Below are positions 1 to 14,000 of a stretch of 64,000 nucleotides of DNA, piece after piece. The stretch lies in contig JAYKKM010000049.1 of assembly GCA_035772405.1 (NCBI GenBank), positions 2,744,001 to 2,808,000 of the forward strand, in the 5' to 3' direction. Under the pieces are notes generated by a model that ran no database searches, was not told the DNA's origin, and saw only the letters and a program-made list of their open reading frames with translations. This stretch comes from Chrysogorgia sp. JL179-B06 (lineage: Eukaryota > Cnidaria > Anthozoa > Scleralcyonacea > Chrysogorgiidae). The translations under genes were made by a program, and so were the position numbers. Numbering within the stretch: position 1 is the first letter of the stretch; every line of letters starts with the position of its first letter.

Positions 1-563
1 AGGCTTTACTGCAATTGGATTGGAAATTCTAAAATCTGTTTATAGTAATTTCACTTTATTTTTAACTGGATAATGGAAAAAGAAAGACAGAATTCGATTC
101 AATCAAGCTCGATGCAACTTTATTGCACAAAATCTAAAGTATTTTAGTTTGTTCTGCTTTCCTTATCCAAGCCTTGTACAATACAAAAATAAATGTTATT
201 ATTTGCCGTCGGAATCACGAACGACCTACGGTCAGTTTCTGAAACCTCAGGCAAATATTAGTCAATACGGACTTCGCGACCAAAGAATAAAATATATTTA
301 CGAGTGCATTTTTTGGTTTTCTAGTCCCTTGTGACTTCGAAAAGAACACATGCAGTTGGCGTAACGTTCAGAAAGGCGACGACTTTGATTGGCAAAGGAA
401 CCGGGGGAGCACTCCAACTCTGTTAACAGGACCAGCGTTTGACAATACACTAAAGTCAGTGTTCGGTAAGTTAAGAAGAAACCTATAAGAGTGTTGTGCT
501 GCGTTGGCAGTGTAAAAATACAAATTGAATACTCCATAAAAGAGGATTTAATATAGTCATATA
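1..563. other. no gene recognised
   Basis: AT-rich sequence upstream of the first mariner-type MITE. The short open frames here have no recognisable domain. Presumably intron or flank of the + strand protease gene. Confidence 0.4.
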
Positions 564-1390
564 CCGGGTGTCCCAAAAAAAAGTACTCTGGTTTGATTCA
601 TAATAACTTCTAAACGAGTGAAGCTATTAAACTGAAATAACTTTCATTAGATAGAGGGAAGACTAACTTAGATTTTGAAATATGACAGTTGTATTTTACT
701 TAAAAATTCACGGAGATATTAATGTTCAAAATCGGTAGCATATTTCTGGATGTGTCTAAAATATGCAAAAAACGCCGTATCAAATATTAATCAAGCTTTG
801 CTCAACTGAAACACGCACTATTAGCAGTAAATAAATGACACTTGTCAAATTGTTTATTATGAAACGAAGTATTATTATTTACAAAATACAAGCAAGATTT
901 ATTCGTTCGGAATCGCGTGTCCTCTAGCACGAATGCACTGCCTAGCCCGTGACACCATTGCGTCGAAGGAGTCATGGATCATTCGTTGTTCTAGATTACG
1001 GCATGCTGTCACAATTGAGTTGCGAAGCTCTTCTAAATTCTGCGGTTGCTGATCATGTGGTACATTCCAAATTTGTTCATGTTCAGAATAAACTCAGAAT
1101 GAAACACAATCAAACCATAACTCCATAAGACATAACATGCAACTCCCCAGAGACATCCAACATTAAGTATTTGATACGGCGTTTTTTGCATATTTTAGAC
1201 ACATCCAGAAATATGCTACCGATTTTGAACATTAATATCTCCGTGAATTTTTAAGTAAAATACAACTGTAATATATCAAAATCTAAGCTAGTCTTCCCTC
1301 TATCTAATGAAAGTTATTTCAGTTTAATAGCTTCACTCGTTTAGAAGTTATTATGAATCAAACCGGAGTACTTTTTTTTGGGACACCCGG
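564..1390. mobile_element. Tc1/mariner-type MITE, copy 1
   Basis: Long terminal inverted repeats begin CCGGGTGTCCC and end GGGACACCCGG, with TA on both sides (562-563 and 1391-1392), the Tc1/mariner target signature. The inverted repeat runs over 150 bases inward. The centre (about 890-1080), read on the - strand, resembles the C-terminal end of an IS630/mariner transposase ([19 protein letters not shown]), so this is a deletion derivative. A second copy sits at 6389-7204. Confidence 0.8.
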
Positions 1391-1392
1391 TA

Positions 1393-1488
1393 CATATATG
1401 GAAAAAGTGACTGCCCCAACCGCGAATCAACGTTTCGGCGCTATAACCTTTGAGCAATTGAGACACGGTCAGAACAGTCAGTGATTTC

Positions 1489-1565
<77 letters not shown>

Positions 1566-1790
1566 AATTAAAATAATTAAAATTAGAGAGGATTTAGTGC
1601 GTTCGAGAGGCCTCGCTCCACGTTATGGTTGGATGAGATGTCTGCTTGTTGGCGTCCGGGAGAAGCGGCGAATTTAATATGTATATGGAAAAATCACTGA
1701 CTGTTATGACCGTGTCTCAATAGCTCAAAGGTTAGAGCGCCGAAACGTTGATTCGCGGTTGGGGCAGTCACTTTTTCCATATATGTATAC
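1393..1790. repeat. inverted repeat enclosing a TA microsatellite
   Basis: Arms of about 100 bases (1393-1490 and 1681-1790) are near-perfect reverse complements; both contain ATATATGGAAAAAGTGACTG-like and CGAAACGTTGATTCGCGG-like sequence. The loop holds a (TA)n run at about 1493-1562. Family unknown. Confidence 0.65.
1493..1562. repeat. (TA)n microsatellite
   Basis: Uninterrupted TA dinucleotide run of about 35 units in the loop of the surrounding inverted repeat. Confidence 0.9.
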
Positions 1791-2570
1791 GACTCTATAA
1801 GAGGTTGCTGTATTGTCGAAAGTGTGTTTCGAGGGAAGCCGCGAAGGCTCTTCGTCAGAGAAGTAAAAGACCTTTGCTCAAACATTAGACCTACTTACAC
1901 ACTATTTCCGCACAACACTAATCTTTCAGAGTATTCGACTTGTGCTAAGAGACTGCTCGAGAATCTTGGTCAGCGGTAAAGTTAACATGTGGGCATGGCC
2001 GTTTTTTCCGGATGAGGATCTGAGTAAGTTTTGGTTTGCAATAAACTCTGTTACTTTAAAAAACTCTTGAAATTATAAATATTGGCGTTTACGACTCTTC
2101 CATGTCTTACTTCGTTCTTGAGATATGAAGACGTACTTGATATGTAGATATCACAATGCATACGTCACACTCTGCATACTGGCCTGTACTGAAAAATCAT
2201 GTATATCCTTGGGATTATGTAACGAAATAACCTGAAACTGTACATGCACGTGACTGTATCAAATATAACACTAAGCATGTGAAGTTTCGAGTGATTTGAT
2301 AATCCCAAAGATATACAGGCATTATCAATAAGTTATTATGCTGAGACATGGAAGCGTTGTTAATTTAAGATTTTATAATTTCAGGAGTTCTTTCAAATAA
2401 AATAGTTTATTTCAAATTGAATTTTTCACTTCAAAGACACTATTGAAGGATATATCAAGTAATAAAATGCACATCAATATTGCTTTTCTTTCAATGCCTA
2501 TGAAACGAAAATTAAGTTTGTCTTATTGAAATGAACTCCTCAAATAATTAAGAATGGTAATTTAGAGCAA

Positions 2571-3003
2571 CCTCGTTCCCAGGGCATTTTGCCTCCACAG
2601 CAGAAGGTCGGCGAAAATGGCCCTGGGATCGGCTGGTCCATTCTATAATCCGATTGGCTTGTCATAAAACCAATTAATTCAGCCGAGTATAATTTATTCA
2701 CCTAAATCTGAATGCTGTCTTCAAATTTTACAGCAAATTAAAAGTGATAGCTTTCGCTAAATTGGATATATGCTTCTTCATACCTTTTGTAAAAAATAAC
2801 CATGGATGTATGGTCGACGAATGCTGACATGAACAACTCTGAAGAGCATTGAACATTTCTAAATTATTCAGGTCAACAAAGTAGACAAAGGAAATGGAAC
2901 AAAGACAACAAAAATTATCATGTCTAAACACCCAGAAATTCTGGGTGTCATGTGACCAGCCGATCCCAGGGCCATCTTCGCCGACCTTCCACCGTGGGTT
3001 GAA
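2571..3003. mobile_element. dispersed MITE-like family, copy 1 of 3
   Basis: Begins CAACCTCGTTCCCAGGGCAT and contains GGTCGGCGAAAATGGCCCTG near both ends in inverted orientation. It carries an internal palindrome ACACCCAGAAATTCTGGGTG. Related copies lie at about 12730-13175 and 14993-15427. No coding capacity. Confidence 0.7.
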
Positions 3004-3232
3004 TTTAGAGCTCTTTCTCATATCTCCTTCTCATATCTCACGAGTATTTTATTCAGCTTATAATAGGAAAAATTTTCCTTTAAAAAAATTATAAGTTCGA
3101 TCATTCACCACCCCCTGGAATTTTCATGAGTAAAATTTAAAATTTATTAAATAAATTTCATGAATAAAGTAATTTTGAATAAGCCCTTCACTGTTTCGAT
3201 CGCTATATGCCAGAGCTCATCAGCATGCCTAT

Positions 3233-3881
3233 TAGGGTGGTCTTTATTTTATTATTTGTTATTTTGTATAGTCTCACCCTCTTAAATGGTTCCAATTGGG
3301 TTAAAAATGCTGTGCGTAAAATTGTATTAAAAACTATTGATATTTAGGGGTAGCTCAAGAACCCTGAAATTTACTATAGTATCCCCATGAGAAAAATCAG
3401 CCAAATTGTCCAATATGGTATAAGCCCTCAGGGGAGTGTCAGATTGGTTTTAAAAGCCATTAGTGAGTAGTTTAGACCTGGTTTCCTATTTGACTTTAAG
3501 ACAAACTTGTAGCCAAAAATGTGTGGTTTCCAAGATGTAGAGCTACAAACATTTTTAACCAATGAGAATTTTAAGAACTTTGTAGTCCTATATCTCGGAA
3601 ACCACACATTTTATGCTATAAGTCAAAGAGGAAACCTAAACTACTCACCATTGTATTTTTAGACCAATCCGACACTCCCCTGAGGGCTTATAGCATATTG
3701 GACAATTTGGCTGATTTTTCTCATAGGTATACAGTATAGTAAATTTCAGGGTCCTTGAGCTACCCCTAAATATCAATAGTTTTTAATACAATTTTACACA
3801 CAGCATTTTTAACCCAATTGGAACCATTTAAGAGGGCGAGACTATACAAAATCAAGAAAAAATAAAATAAGGACCACCCTA
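3233..3881. mobile_element. hAT-type foldback MITE with 8-bp TSD
   Basis: The two halves of this 649-bp segment are reverse complements over nearly 300 bases (for example GCCAAATTGTCCAATATG and its complement). Ends are TAGGGTGGTC and GACCACCCTA. The 8-base duplication ATGCCTAT lies on both sides (3225-3232 and 3882-3889), the length typical of hAT elements. It has no transposase gene. Confidence 0.8.
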
Positions 3882-3889
3882 ATGCCTAT

Positions 3890-4753
3890 AGGAAACCTGA
3901 ATATACTGTTAAATTGTGTGTATTTGTATTATCATCGCATAGCTAGAACAAGTTCATTTGTGATTGATTGTTTGCATATTGTTACTAACCAAATTTGAGT
4001 GCATCAACCAGAAGAGAATAGTTATTAGATTTTTGAATGACATATTGGATAAAACTCTTTATAATTGCATGGATAGAAGTTCATTTGTGATTGACTGTTT
4101 GGACATTAATCACTTAGTTTTGGGATACCACAAATTACATTGGATTAAAGTAAAACTAGATTAAAGTAAAATTAGATTAAAGTAAAATTAGATTAAAGTA
4201 AAATTAAAGTAAAAGGCAATTCGAAATTTTGACCAATCAGAATGACTGATCAGTCGAGAAATACAAAGAAGTTAGGCAAACCAATCAATGCTCGTAATAA
4301 AAGGAATTTTTCGAAATGAACAAATCACAAACACGGATATTTTAATGTTCAAATCAGTCGAGATAAATTTTGATATAGCCGTACTATATCGTGTAGCGAA
4401 GAATTCGCGCGTAATCAAATTGCGACGTAAGTTTAACGCTTGTACTCGCACTTACGATTCGCTGATTTTTCACCTTAGTCTTACTTACCTATTTGTCTAA
4501 CGTTAAATCCGCCCCAGAAGAAAATGAACCAAAAGGCGGTATACATAGTCAGTAGTATGTACGAAAACATATTCATTACAAATAAATCAAGTATAGTATA
4601 TATTTTGTAATATATATTTTGTAATATCAAAATATTACAAAAAGTATGAATATAAGATGAACGGAGGAAGACCAGAAAATATAGGCTTTAGGGGCTGCTA
4701 TACTAACATTATAAGAGGAGAAAACAAAACAATTCCCTTGTATTTTATAACAG
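3890..4753. other. intronic stretch, no gene recognised
   Basis: AT-rich sequence before the first recognised MAM exon. It contains a short tandem run of TAGATTAAAGTAAAA-like units (about 4141-4215). The exon coding the first third of the MAM domain was not found here or upstream. Confidence 0.4.
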
Positions 4754-5010
4754 GAGCCTACATTTATATCGAGACCAGTGGACGAAAACCAGGACAGAAG
4801 GCTTGGCTTATATCGCCGACCATGCCGGCTACCTCTGATGAATGCCTCAGTTTCTACTTTCACATGGCCGGTTCAGATATAGCTCAACTTAACGTGAACC
4901 TTCGAGAGATTGGAACATCGACTTTGAAGAGATTGTGGAATTTAAATGGTCCTAAGAACACAAATTGGATAGAGGCAAAAGTGCCTTTAATTTCTGGAAA
5001 ATCTTTTGAG
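4754..5010 (+). CDS. exon: MAM domain, middle part
   Basis: Acceptor TTTTATAACAG and donor GAG|GTGAGG. The 85 codons read as a MAM domain from the conserved aromatic strand ([10 protein letters not shown]) through [16 protein letters not shown] and [14 protein letters not shown] domains are adhesive extracellular modules. Start phase 1, end phase 0. The first third of the domain, with its first Cys residues, must lie in an unrecognised upstream exon. Confidence 0.8.
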
Positions 5011-8000
5011 GTGAGGCAAACCTTGTTTATTTTTCTGGTATGTTCAACAAGGTCAAAGAAGGGATCGACAAACTAGGAATAGTCAAAGATTATATAAGTG
5101 CATTAAAACAAGTGTTTTGGGATGTGTACAGTATGTTAACAAATATAAAACAAATAATAAATATAAGAGCTAAAGCTGATAATTAGTATATGGAAAGAGC
5201 TTTCTTATTTGTCATAGACGAATATAAGGCATTTTATTGTGCATATACAAAAATCTAATATTTGACAAGAAATCAAATGACGAGGGCCATCGACCGCGAG
5301 TGGCTGTATATATATGCAGGGGGGCCACAAGGCAACTTCCGGTTTCAAGGCTAACTGAAGTTGGAACACCAAAAGGGATGACTCAAAAGGACCTTCACAT
5401 TTTCTAGAACTTCTAATCCTAATCTCAATCATAATCCTAACCCTTACCCTAACCTTGACCCTAACCTTAAACCTAACCGTATAGCTAACCCTAACCTAAT
5501 TCCAACAACCAACTCTGAAGATGACCGCCGCTGAGGCCCTCGAAACGTCAGTCACCAAAAATAGTCTTTCTCAAGACTACAACAACCTGGGCGATCAACT
5601 TCACACATCTAATGATACTCCTAGGTTTAAACCATTTGCTTTACAACAATAAAAACCAGACAAAAACAGAAAGGTCCTTTTGAGTCATCCCTTTTAGCCA
5701 GTTCCAAAAAGTTGTCGACACAAACATTCACCAAAAAATCTCGGTTACGATTCATTAGGATTCTCCTTTTTCGAACGCAATTACCGCTAACTACGCGTGA
5801 TTAACTAAGTTAATTACTTCTTAATTAACTGACATTAGTTAAAACGTACTAGTAGTCAGTCATATAAATATCCTTAAATTTAGTCCTAATCGCTATCCTA
5901 ACCCAACTCTAACGATAATGCTTTATTTTAGAAATAACAGCGGATTTTAATTTCTAATTTTACTACCGATAGTCTGTAACGTCATTTCGGGATCACCCAG
6001 CCTAATGCAAATGCTGCAATGTGATTGGTTACGCTACTCGCTATCCAATTCAAATTATTAAAAAATTATACTAAAACAATTAGAAATTATACTAAAACAA
6101 TTAGAAATTATACTAAAACAATTAGAAATTATACTAAAACAATTAGAAAGTATACTAAAACAATTAGAAAGTATACTAAAACAATTAGAAATTATACTAA
6201 AACAATTAGAAATTATACTAAAACAATTAGAAATTATACTACAACAATTAGAAATTATACTACAACAATTAGAAATTATACTACAACAATTAGAAATTAT
6301 ACTAAAACAATTAGAAATTATACTACAACAATTAGAAATTATACTACAACAATTAGAAATTATACTACAACAATTAGAAATTATACTACCGGGTGACCCA
6401 AAAAAAAGTACTCCGGTTTGATTCATAATAACTTCTAAACCACTGAAGCTATTAAACTGAAATAACTTTCATTAGATAAATGGAAGACTAACTTAGATTT
6501 TGATATATGCCAGTTGTATTTTACTTAAAAATTCACGGAGATATTAATGTTCAAAATAGGTAGCATATTTCTGGATGTGTCTAAAATATGCAAAAAACGC
6601 CGTATCAAATATTAATCAAGCTTTGCTCAACTGAAACACGCACTATTAGCAGTAAATAAATGCCACTTGACAAATTGTTTATTATGAAACGAAGTATTAT
6701 TATTTGCAAAATACAAGCAAGATTTATTCGTTCGGAATCGCGTGTCCTCTAGCACGAATGCACTGCCTAGCCCGTGACACCATTGCGTCGAAGGAGTCAT
6801 GGATCATTCGTTGTTCTAGATTACGGCATGCTGCGAAGCTCTTCTAAATTCTGCGGTTGCTGATCATGTGGTACATTGCAAATTTGTTCATGTTCAGAAT
6901 GAACTCAGAATTATGAAACACAATCAAACCATAACTCCATAAGACATAACATGCAACTCCCCAGAGACATCCAACATTAAGTATTTGATACGGCGTTTTT
7001 TGCATATTTTAGACACATCCAGAAATATGCTACCTATTTTGAACATTAATATCTCCGTGAATTTGTAAGCAAAATACAACTGTAATATATCAAAATCTAA
7101 GCTAGTCTTCCATCTATCTAATGAAAGTTATTTCAGTTTAATAGCTTCAGTGGTTTAGAAGTTATTATGAATCAAACCGGAGTACTTTTTTTTGGGTCAC
7201 CCGGTACAACAATTAGAAATTATACTAAAACAATTAGAAATTATACTAAAACAATTAGAAATTATACTAAAACAATTAGAAATTATACTAAAACAATTAT
7301 AAATTATACTAAAACAATTAGAAATTATACTAAAACAATTAGAGATTATACTAAAACAATTAGAAATTATACTAAAACAATTAGAAAGTATACTAAAACA
7401 ATTAGAAATTATACTAAAACAATTAGAAATTATACTAAAACAATTAGAAATTATACTAAAACAATTAGAAATTATACTAAAACAATTAGAAATTATACTA
7501 AAACAATTAGAAATTATACTAAAACAATTAGAAATTATACTAAAACAATTAGAAATTATACTAAAACAATTAGAAATTATACTAAAACAATTAGAAATTA
7601 TACTAAAACAATTATAAATTATACTAAAACAATTAGAAATTATACTAAAACAATTAGAGATTATACTAAAACAATTAGAAATTATACTAAAACAATTAGA
7701 AAGTATACTAAAACAATTAGAAATTATACTAAAACAATTAGAAATTATACTAAAACAATTAGAAATTATACTAAAACAATTAGAAATTATACTAAAACAA
7801 TTAGAAATTATACTAAAACAATTAGAAATTATACTAAAACAATTAGAAATTATACTAAAACAATTAGAAATTATACTAAAACAATTAGAAAGTATACTAA
7901 AACAATTAGAAATTATACTAAAACAATTAGAAATTATACTAAAACAATTAGAAATTATACTAAAACAATTAGAAATTATACTAAAACAATTAGAAATTAT

Positions 8001-11000
8001 ACTACAACAATTAGAAATTATACTAAAACAATTAGAAATTATACTAAAACAATTAGAAATTATACTAAAACAATTAGAAATTATACTAAAACAATTAGAA
8101 ATTATACTAAAACAATTAGAAATTATACTAAAACAATTAGAAATTATACTAAAACAATTAGAAATTATACTAAAACAATTAGAAATTATACTAAAACAAT
8201 TAGAAAGTATACTAAAACAATTAGAAAGTTTACTAAAACAATTAGAAATCATACTAAAACAATTAGAAATTATACTAAAACAATTAGAAATTATACTAAA
8301 ACAATTAGAAATTATACTTAAACAATTAGAAATTATACTACAACAATTAGAAATTATACTACAACAATTAGAAATTATACTACAACAATTAGAAATTATA
8401 CTAAAACAATTAGAAATTATACTAAAACAATTAGAAATTATACTAAAACAATTAGAAATTATACTAAAACAATTAGAAATTATACTAAAACAATTAGAAA
8501 TTATACTAAAACAATTAGAAATTATACTAAAACAATTAGAAATTATACTAAAACAATTAGAAATTATACTAAAACAATTAGAAATTATACTACAACAATT
8601 AGAAATTATACTACAACAATTAGAAATTATACTAAAACAATTAGAAATTATACTAAAACAATTAGAAATTATACTACAACAATTAGAAATTATACTAAAA
8701 CAATTAGAAATTATACTACAACAATTAGAAATTATACTACAACAATTAGAAATTATACTAAAACAATTAGAAATTATACTAAAACAATTAGAAATTATAC
8801 TAAAACAATTAGAAATTAATGAAATAAAATCAAACGTTTGCGGTTATACATCATGTTTAGTTAAAGTAAAATTCGCTGAGCTTTCGTCCCGTAAACAGGA
8901 CTTCGTGAGAGCGTGACTAAATGTGAACTGATAAAAAACAACAATTACAAAGTTATTTGCACACGTCAACAAATTACAACGAAATCGCGCGCGCAAGCAT
9001 GTGCTTGCGTCACTACAAAAACTTTTAAAAGTTATTTCTAATAGATTTAAATTGATAAATTATTTTGGCTAACATAGAACAGTTTATTCGTTAACGAAAT
9101 TAACTCAAATAACTAATATTTGTCCGACTAGACATCTAAGTCTAACATAACAGTAGAGCAGTCCAAGTGTCATTCAAAGGTTGGCCTTCTTGTTGGACTG
9201 TTTTGTGCTTGAAAATTTCTATGGATTCTCGTGTCCTCGAGAAATAATTGTGGACATTAGAGATCAGACTGTCTTATTCCATAGAATCGTAGGTCCCGTT
9301 TCTCACGTGTGCTTGGCGATAGACGCCGTGTTGTTAATTTGTTTCGGTTAGGTCTTTATGTGTAAATAATCTTTGGTAGAGTTTGTTAGAGGTGCTGTGG
9401 TAGACTTTAATTATAGCTTGAGAGAGGATTCTTTCTATTTTGTGAGATGCTGGGCCAATGTATGGAAGATTAACAGAAGAAATAATGGATCTGGATCAGA
9501 TTGGTCGGGTCTTTCTTTCAAGGAGATCTTGTTGCTAGGGAAGCCATTTCTTGTGAGAACTTTACGTAAATGTTGGAGTTCGTCGTTGACATGCTGGGCG
9601 TCACATATGGCATGGGCTCGATGCACCTGAGTTTTGCACACGGAAGACTTAACTGTTGGATGATGGAAGGAACGGTAGTTGAGATAGCGATCAGTGTGGG
9701 TTGGCTTTATGTAAACAGTATGGCTAAAGGATCCATCTGCTCTCTTTTCTAGAAGAACATCGAGGAAAGGCAGGGCTTCATGATCGTTTTGTTTCTCCAT
9801 AGTGAATTGGATGGAAGGGTTGAGATGTTTTAAGAAAGCTTCGAGCTTTTCACTACCGTGAGGCCACATCGCTAAGATGTCGTCAACATATCGATGCCAA
9901 AGAGAAGGTTTAATATTACTGAGTTTGAGAGCAAGAGTACAGTTTCGAAATGCTCCATGTAGATATTAGCAATAACTGGAGATAAAGGTGATCCCATAGC
10001 GGCTCTTTCCGTCTGTTCATAAAACCCGTCACGCCATTGAAAGATAGTTGATGAAAAAGCTCAGCGAATTTTATCTTTAAATAAACATGGTGTATAACCG
10101 CAAACGTTTGATTTTATTTCATTAAAACATCGCCATGCCAAGCTTCAAAACTTTGATAATTAAAAATTAGTCAAAAAATTAGTAAAACAAAAATTAGTAA
10201 AACAATTTTAAATATTATTTTATGTGCATATAAATTAGTCTTTACAAACTCGTTAGGAAGCAATGATTCTTTTGAATTGGTGACACACAAACGAGCCATA
10301 AATATAGATGCACATAAAGGAATATTTAAATTGGCCACCATTATGAAAGAGGTCTATAGAAAACTCAGACTTGTTGTCTAATTGTTAACTGGATAACGAG
10401 TAGCGTAGCCAATCACAATGCAGCATTTGCATTAGGCTACTAGTAAGTTTCTAAGTTTCGTGATCAACTTTATTCCGTGATAAAAATTTGTTAAAAAATA
10501 GACTGTTCTCAATCTGTGTCGTTGATGTTTTTCTTGCGATTAGATAATATTTGAAGCAGTGAGTGGACTAGATCAAAAAGGAGACATTGCGTTGGACGAT
10601 ATTGCTCTCACAAAAGACGCAACATGTACAGTTTGGCCGTCAAATGCAGCGCCAGGTAAGAGATATTATAAGGACACCAGCCAGAATACAAATGAATTTC
10701 ATGTCAGATTTTACTGACTTTAGTTTATTCCCTAAGTTTCAGCATTCCTATAATAATTTAGTTAAGAAGAGATATGACTAGTTGAAGTTGAAAGTTTCAG
10801 GTTTTTGGCGCCATATTTGTTTGGAAAATATGACGTCATTGAGTGCTTCTTCATCGGCAATGGAGTCATTTATAGTGATAGTGGTTGTGAGTGCTCTTTG
10901 GAAGAAAATTAGTCGAAATAAATTATTTAGTTCCTCATGCGGGAAAGTAGAGGAGCTTCTTAGGCATACGAGATAGAAGCACTCATTGACGTCATACTTA

Positions 11001-14000
11001 AGAAACATATATGGCGTCGAAATTGGACAAACTTTCCAACTTCATATCTTCTTAACTTAATTGATTTGAATGTTGAAACTTTGAAAATAAACTAAGTCAG
11101 TAAGATCTTTCATATGAACTCTACTTGTATTTTTACTGGAGTACCCCTTTATCCTCCCGGCCCAAGCACCCTCGCGCGCTCACCTCTCTAAGCGCGGTTT
11201 CCGGCAGCGCCTGGGACGTACGATATGTTGTTACACGGAACAATGTTTGATGATGATTTCACTAAGCATTACTGATATAAGGCGACTGCCACATAGGCAG
11301 TATATATATCAATCGAACCATTATAACCTTCGCTCACCATCTGAGTCTCGGTAGTTCAATGGTTAGAACGTCTCACCGGCAGTCAGAAGGTTACAGGTTC
11401 GATCCCTGTCGAGAACATGCACGACTTACGAAAGGAGAGTTTCATAGGTTCGAATAACAGTTCTAATTTTCTCTCACCACCGTAGACACCGACGAATGCG
11501 AGACGAAGCCTTGTCACCAGAACGGCATATGCACAAATACTATTGGTTCTTACACGTGCAAGTGTGACAAGGGATACAGTGGAGACGGAATGGACTGCGT
11601 AGGTTGGTATAGTGTTTAAAAACTAAAATTAAATTATTTGTTACGTACGTAGATATATGTTTAGGAAATAGATATAGGAAGCATAGATTGCGAACTCGAC
11701 TCGGGCCACTATAGGAGAATCCAAGATGGCGGCACAAGTGGAAGAGGTTAGATGGGATCACTCTGTGGGACCTTTTTCGAAGATGGCGCCCAGTACGTCA
11801 CGATCTGTGTCGGCTTCGGAGGCCAACAGTTCAACGTCAACCCTAACCAACCCTAATCCTAACCATAATCCTAACCTTAACCAAGTCGACTGGGAGCCAT
11901 CTTCGGAAAAGGTCTCACAGAGTCATTCCATCTAACCTTTTCTGCAAAAGCTCAAGTGACCAGAACAAGGAATGTCACTTTACGTGACTCTCACGAAACA
12001 CACACTGATAAAACTCGTTTCAAGCCTGTCAGGACGGTCTAAAACATCAGTATGATCGGAAAATTTGGCAATATTTTGGATAATTGGCTCGATGTCCTTT
12101 CAGTGACGAGAATTGTTGTTTTCATTATAAATACTTTTGTTAGAATACTGTTGTTAATCTTTGCGTTCTGCCCAGACATTTTCCCGCCAAAACTATTGCA
12201 CGACTAGACAGCCAATCGGCGTTCGTCATTTTGTGCACAGATCGGAAAATGAAACTAGCATTTATCATTACTAAATACCATCGTATATTGACCGTAATTG
12301 TTTTAAAGATTTAGACGAATGTGCAACAAACCCTTGTCATTTGAATGCCACATGTGAAAACAGAGACGGCAACTTCTCCTGCAAATGCAACATAAACACC
12401 GAAGGTATCTGTGACGGTAAGTGGATAAAATTGTGTTGAAAACAGCCAACAAATAAAATAGGTTACGCGTCATTGAATTGTTCTTGGATTTTATTTGCTA
12501 TATTTTCAAAAGCGTTTGGTCAAATGTTTGAAAGTTGATGGAAGAATTTATACTTTACATGTTAAAATTTGAATATTGAGTAATTTGGTTAAAGTTTTAT
12601 ACCAACATTTTAATAATCACCAAACTTGTAATGACAACAGGACAATGGGCATTTTAAAATTTCCGTCATTAATAAAGGCACAAGTATTGACGAAAGTTAT
12701 CTGTAGAAATTGTCTTATGGCAGATCGTAGATTTGACTCTGATCCAATCAAACCGCAACCTCGTCACATGACACCCAGAATTTCTGGGTGTTTAGATATG
12801 ATAATTTTTGTGGTCTTTGTTCCATTTCCTTCGTCTACTTTGTTGACCTGAATAATTGAGAAATATTCAATGCTCTTCAGAGTTGTTCATGTCAGCATTC
12901 GTCGGCATAAAAGCAACTAACCAAGCTTAATAATCCACCATACATCAATGGTTATCTCTTACTAAAGGTATGAAGAAGCATATATCCAATTCAGCGAAAT
13001 GTATCACTTCTAATTTGCTGTAAAATTTGAAGACAGCGTTCAGATTTAGATGAATAAATTATACTCGGCTGAATTATTTGAGTTTTGTGACAAGCCAATC
13101 GGATTATAGAATGGACCAAGGGCCATTTTCGCCGACCTTCCGCCGTGGAGGCAAAATGCCCTGGGAACGAGGTTGATCAAACCGATAACTGAATAATTTG
13201 AAAATCATTGTTGCATATATTAAAAGGTCGGCAAACGGTAGCCGAGCTACTCAAAAAGCAGAATGTTTATTTTAATATTTTCGCTCTATGTAAAAGCGGT
13301 CTAACTCAAGTCGACCCTCTTGCCGTAAGCAATAATTTTATTATTTACAATCATAGGCGTACGGGCGAAATTTTGCAGTTGGGCCTGAACATAATTTGCC
13401 AGAATGAAATAGACGTCATAAATATAACGTCATCTCGCACATAATCCGTTGAAGAACACGAATTGCCATTGTAATTAACTCTTTCCCGACAGGCTGAAAA
13501 ACATCCAAAATTGAACCACCTCTTTGTTCTATTGATATCTCTTGAAATAACCATAACTGTTGCGAAAGCTATACATTTTCTGGAAGCCCAATAAATCGGC
13601 TTTTACTTGTGCTTTTAAATTTCCCGAACAAAACACATTATGTTAATACAAATTAGCATTAATTATCATAAATCAGGTTGAAATATTTACATTTTTCTAG
13701 AAAAGGCCATCTTGCACGCCCGCGTAGCATCTTGAAAACTCAAAATGCCACCAATCGCAGAGTTGTTTATGAAATCAAATCAAACTTGGCGTGTGCGTGA
13801 ATCTCATGTTCCTGGCGCTTGTCGAATTTCAATTTTTAATCTTGCGTTACCGTGTGCCGTGTTTTTCGAGTGACGACTTTGCGGGTCTTCTAAGACCCGT
13901 TTTGACTGGGCCGGTCGGGAAAGAGTTAAGCGAAATATGTTAAAAATAAGAACATTTTAAATTAATCACAGTAGTCTCTGGAAAAGTATTACTGTTTATT

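Noticed and set aside
1919..2012. Possible upstream exon of the protease (TTTCAG ... GA|GTAAGT)
   Set aside because: One phase is open and would even join in phase to the MAM exon, but the translation shows no MAM features, so chance splice-like sites are more likely.
5405..5510. Telomeric repeat array
   Set aside because: CCTAACC-type units are irregular and mixed with CTTGACC and CTCAATC; similar scraps occur at 11840, 19200 and 21640. Likely retroelement-derived simple sequence.
7167..8321. 384-codon frame of IRNYTKT repeats and its antisense counterpart
   Set aside because: A 21-base tandem repeat without stops is open by arithmetic; it begins in a MITE end and has no gene signals.
9373..9630. 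+ strand frames opposite the Penelope-like reverse transcriptase
   Set aside because: They are antisense shadows of the - strand reverse transcriptase.
11341..11418. Functional tRNA gene
   Set aside because: A- and B-box-like words are present but a normal anticodon arm cannot be drawn; SINE origin is more likely.
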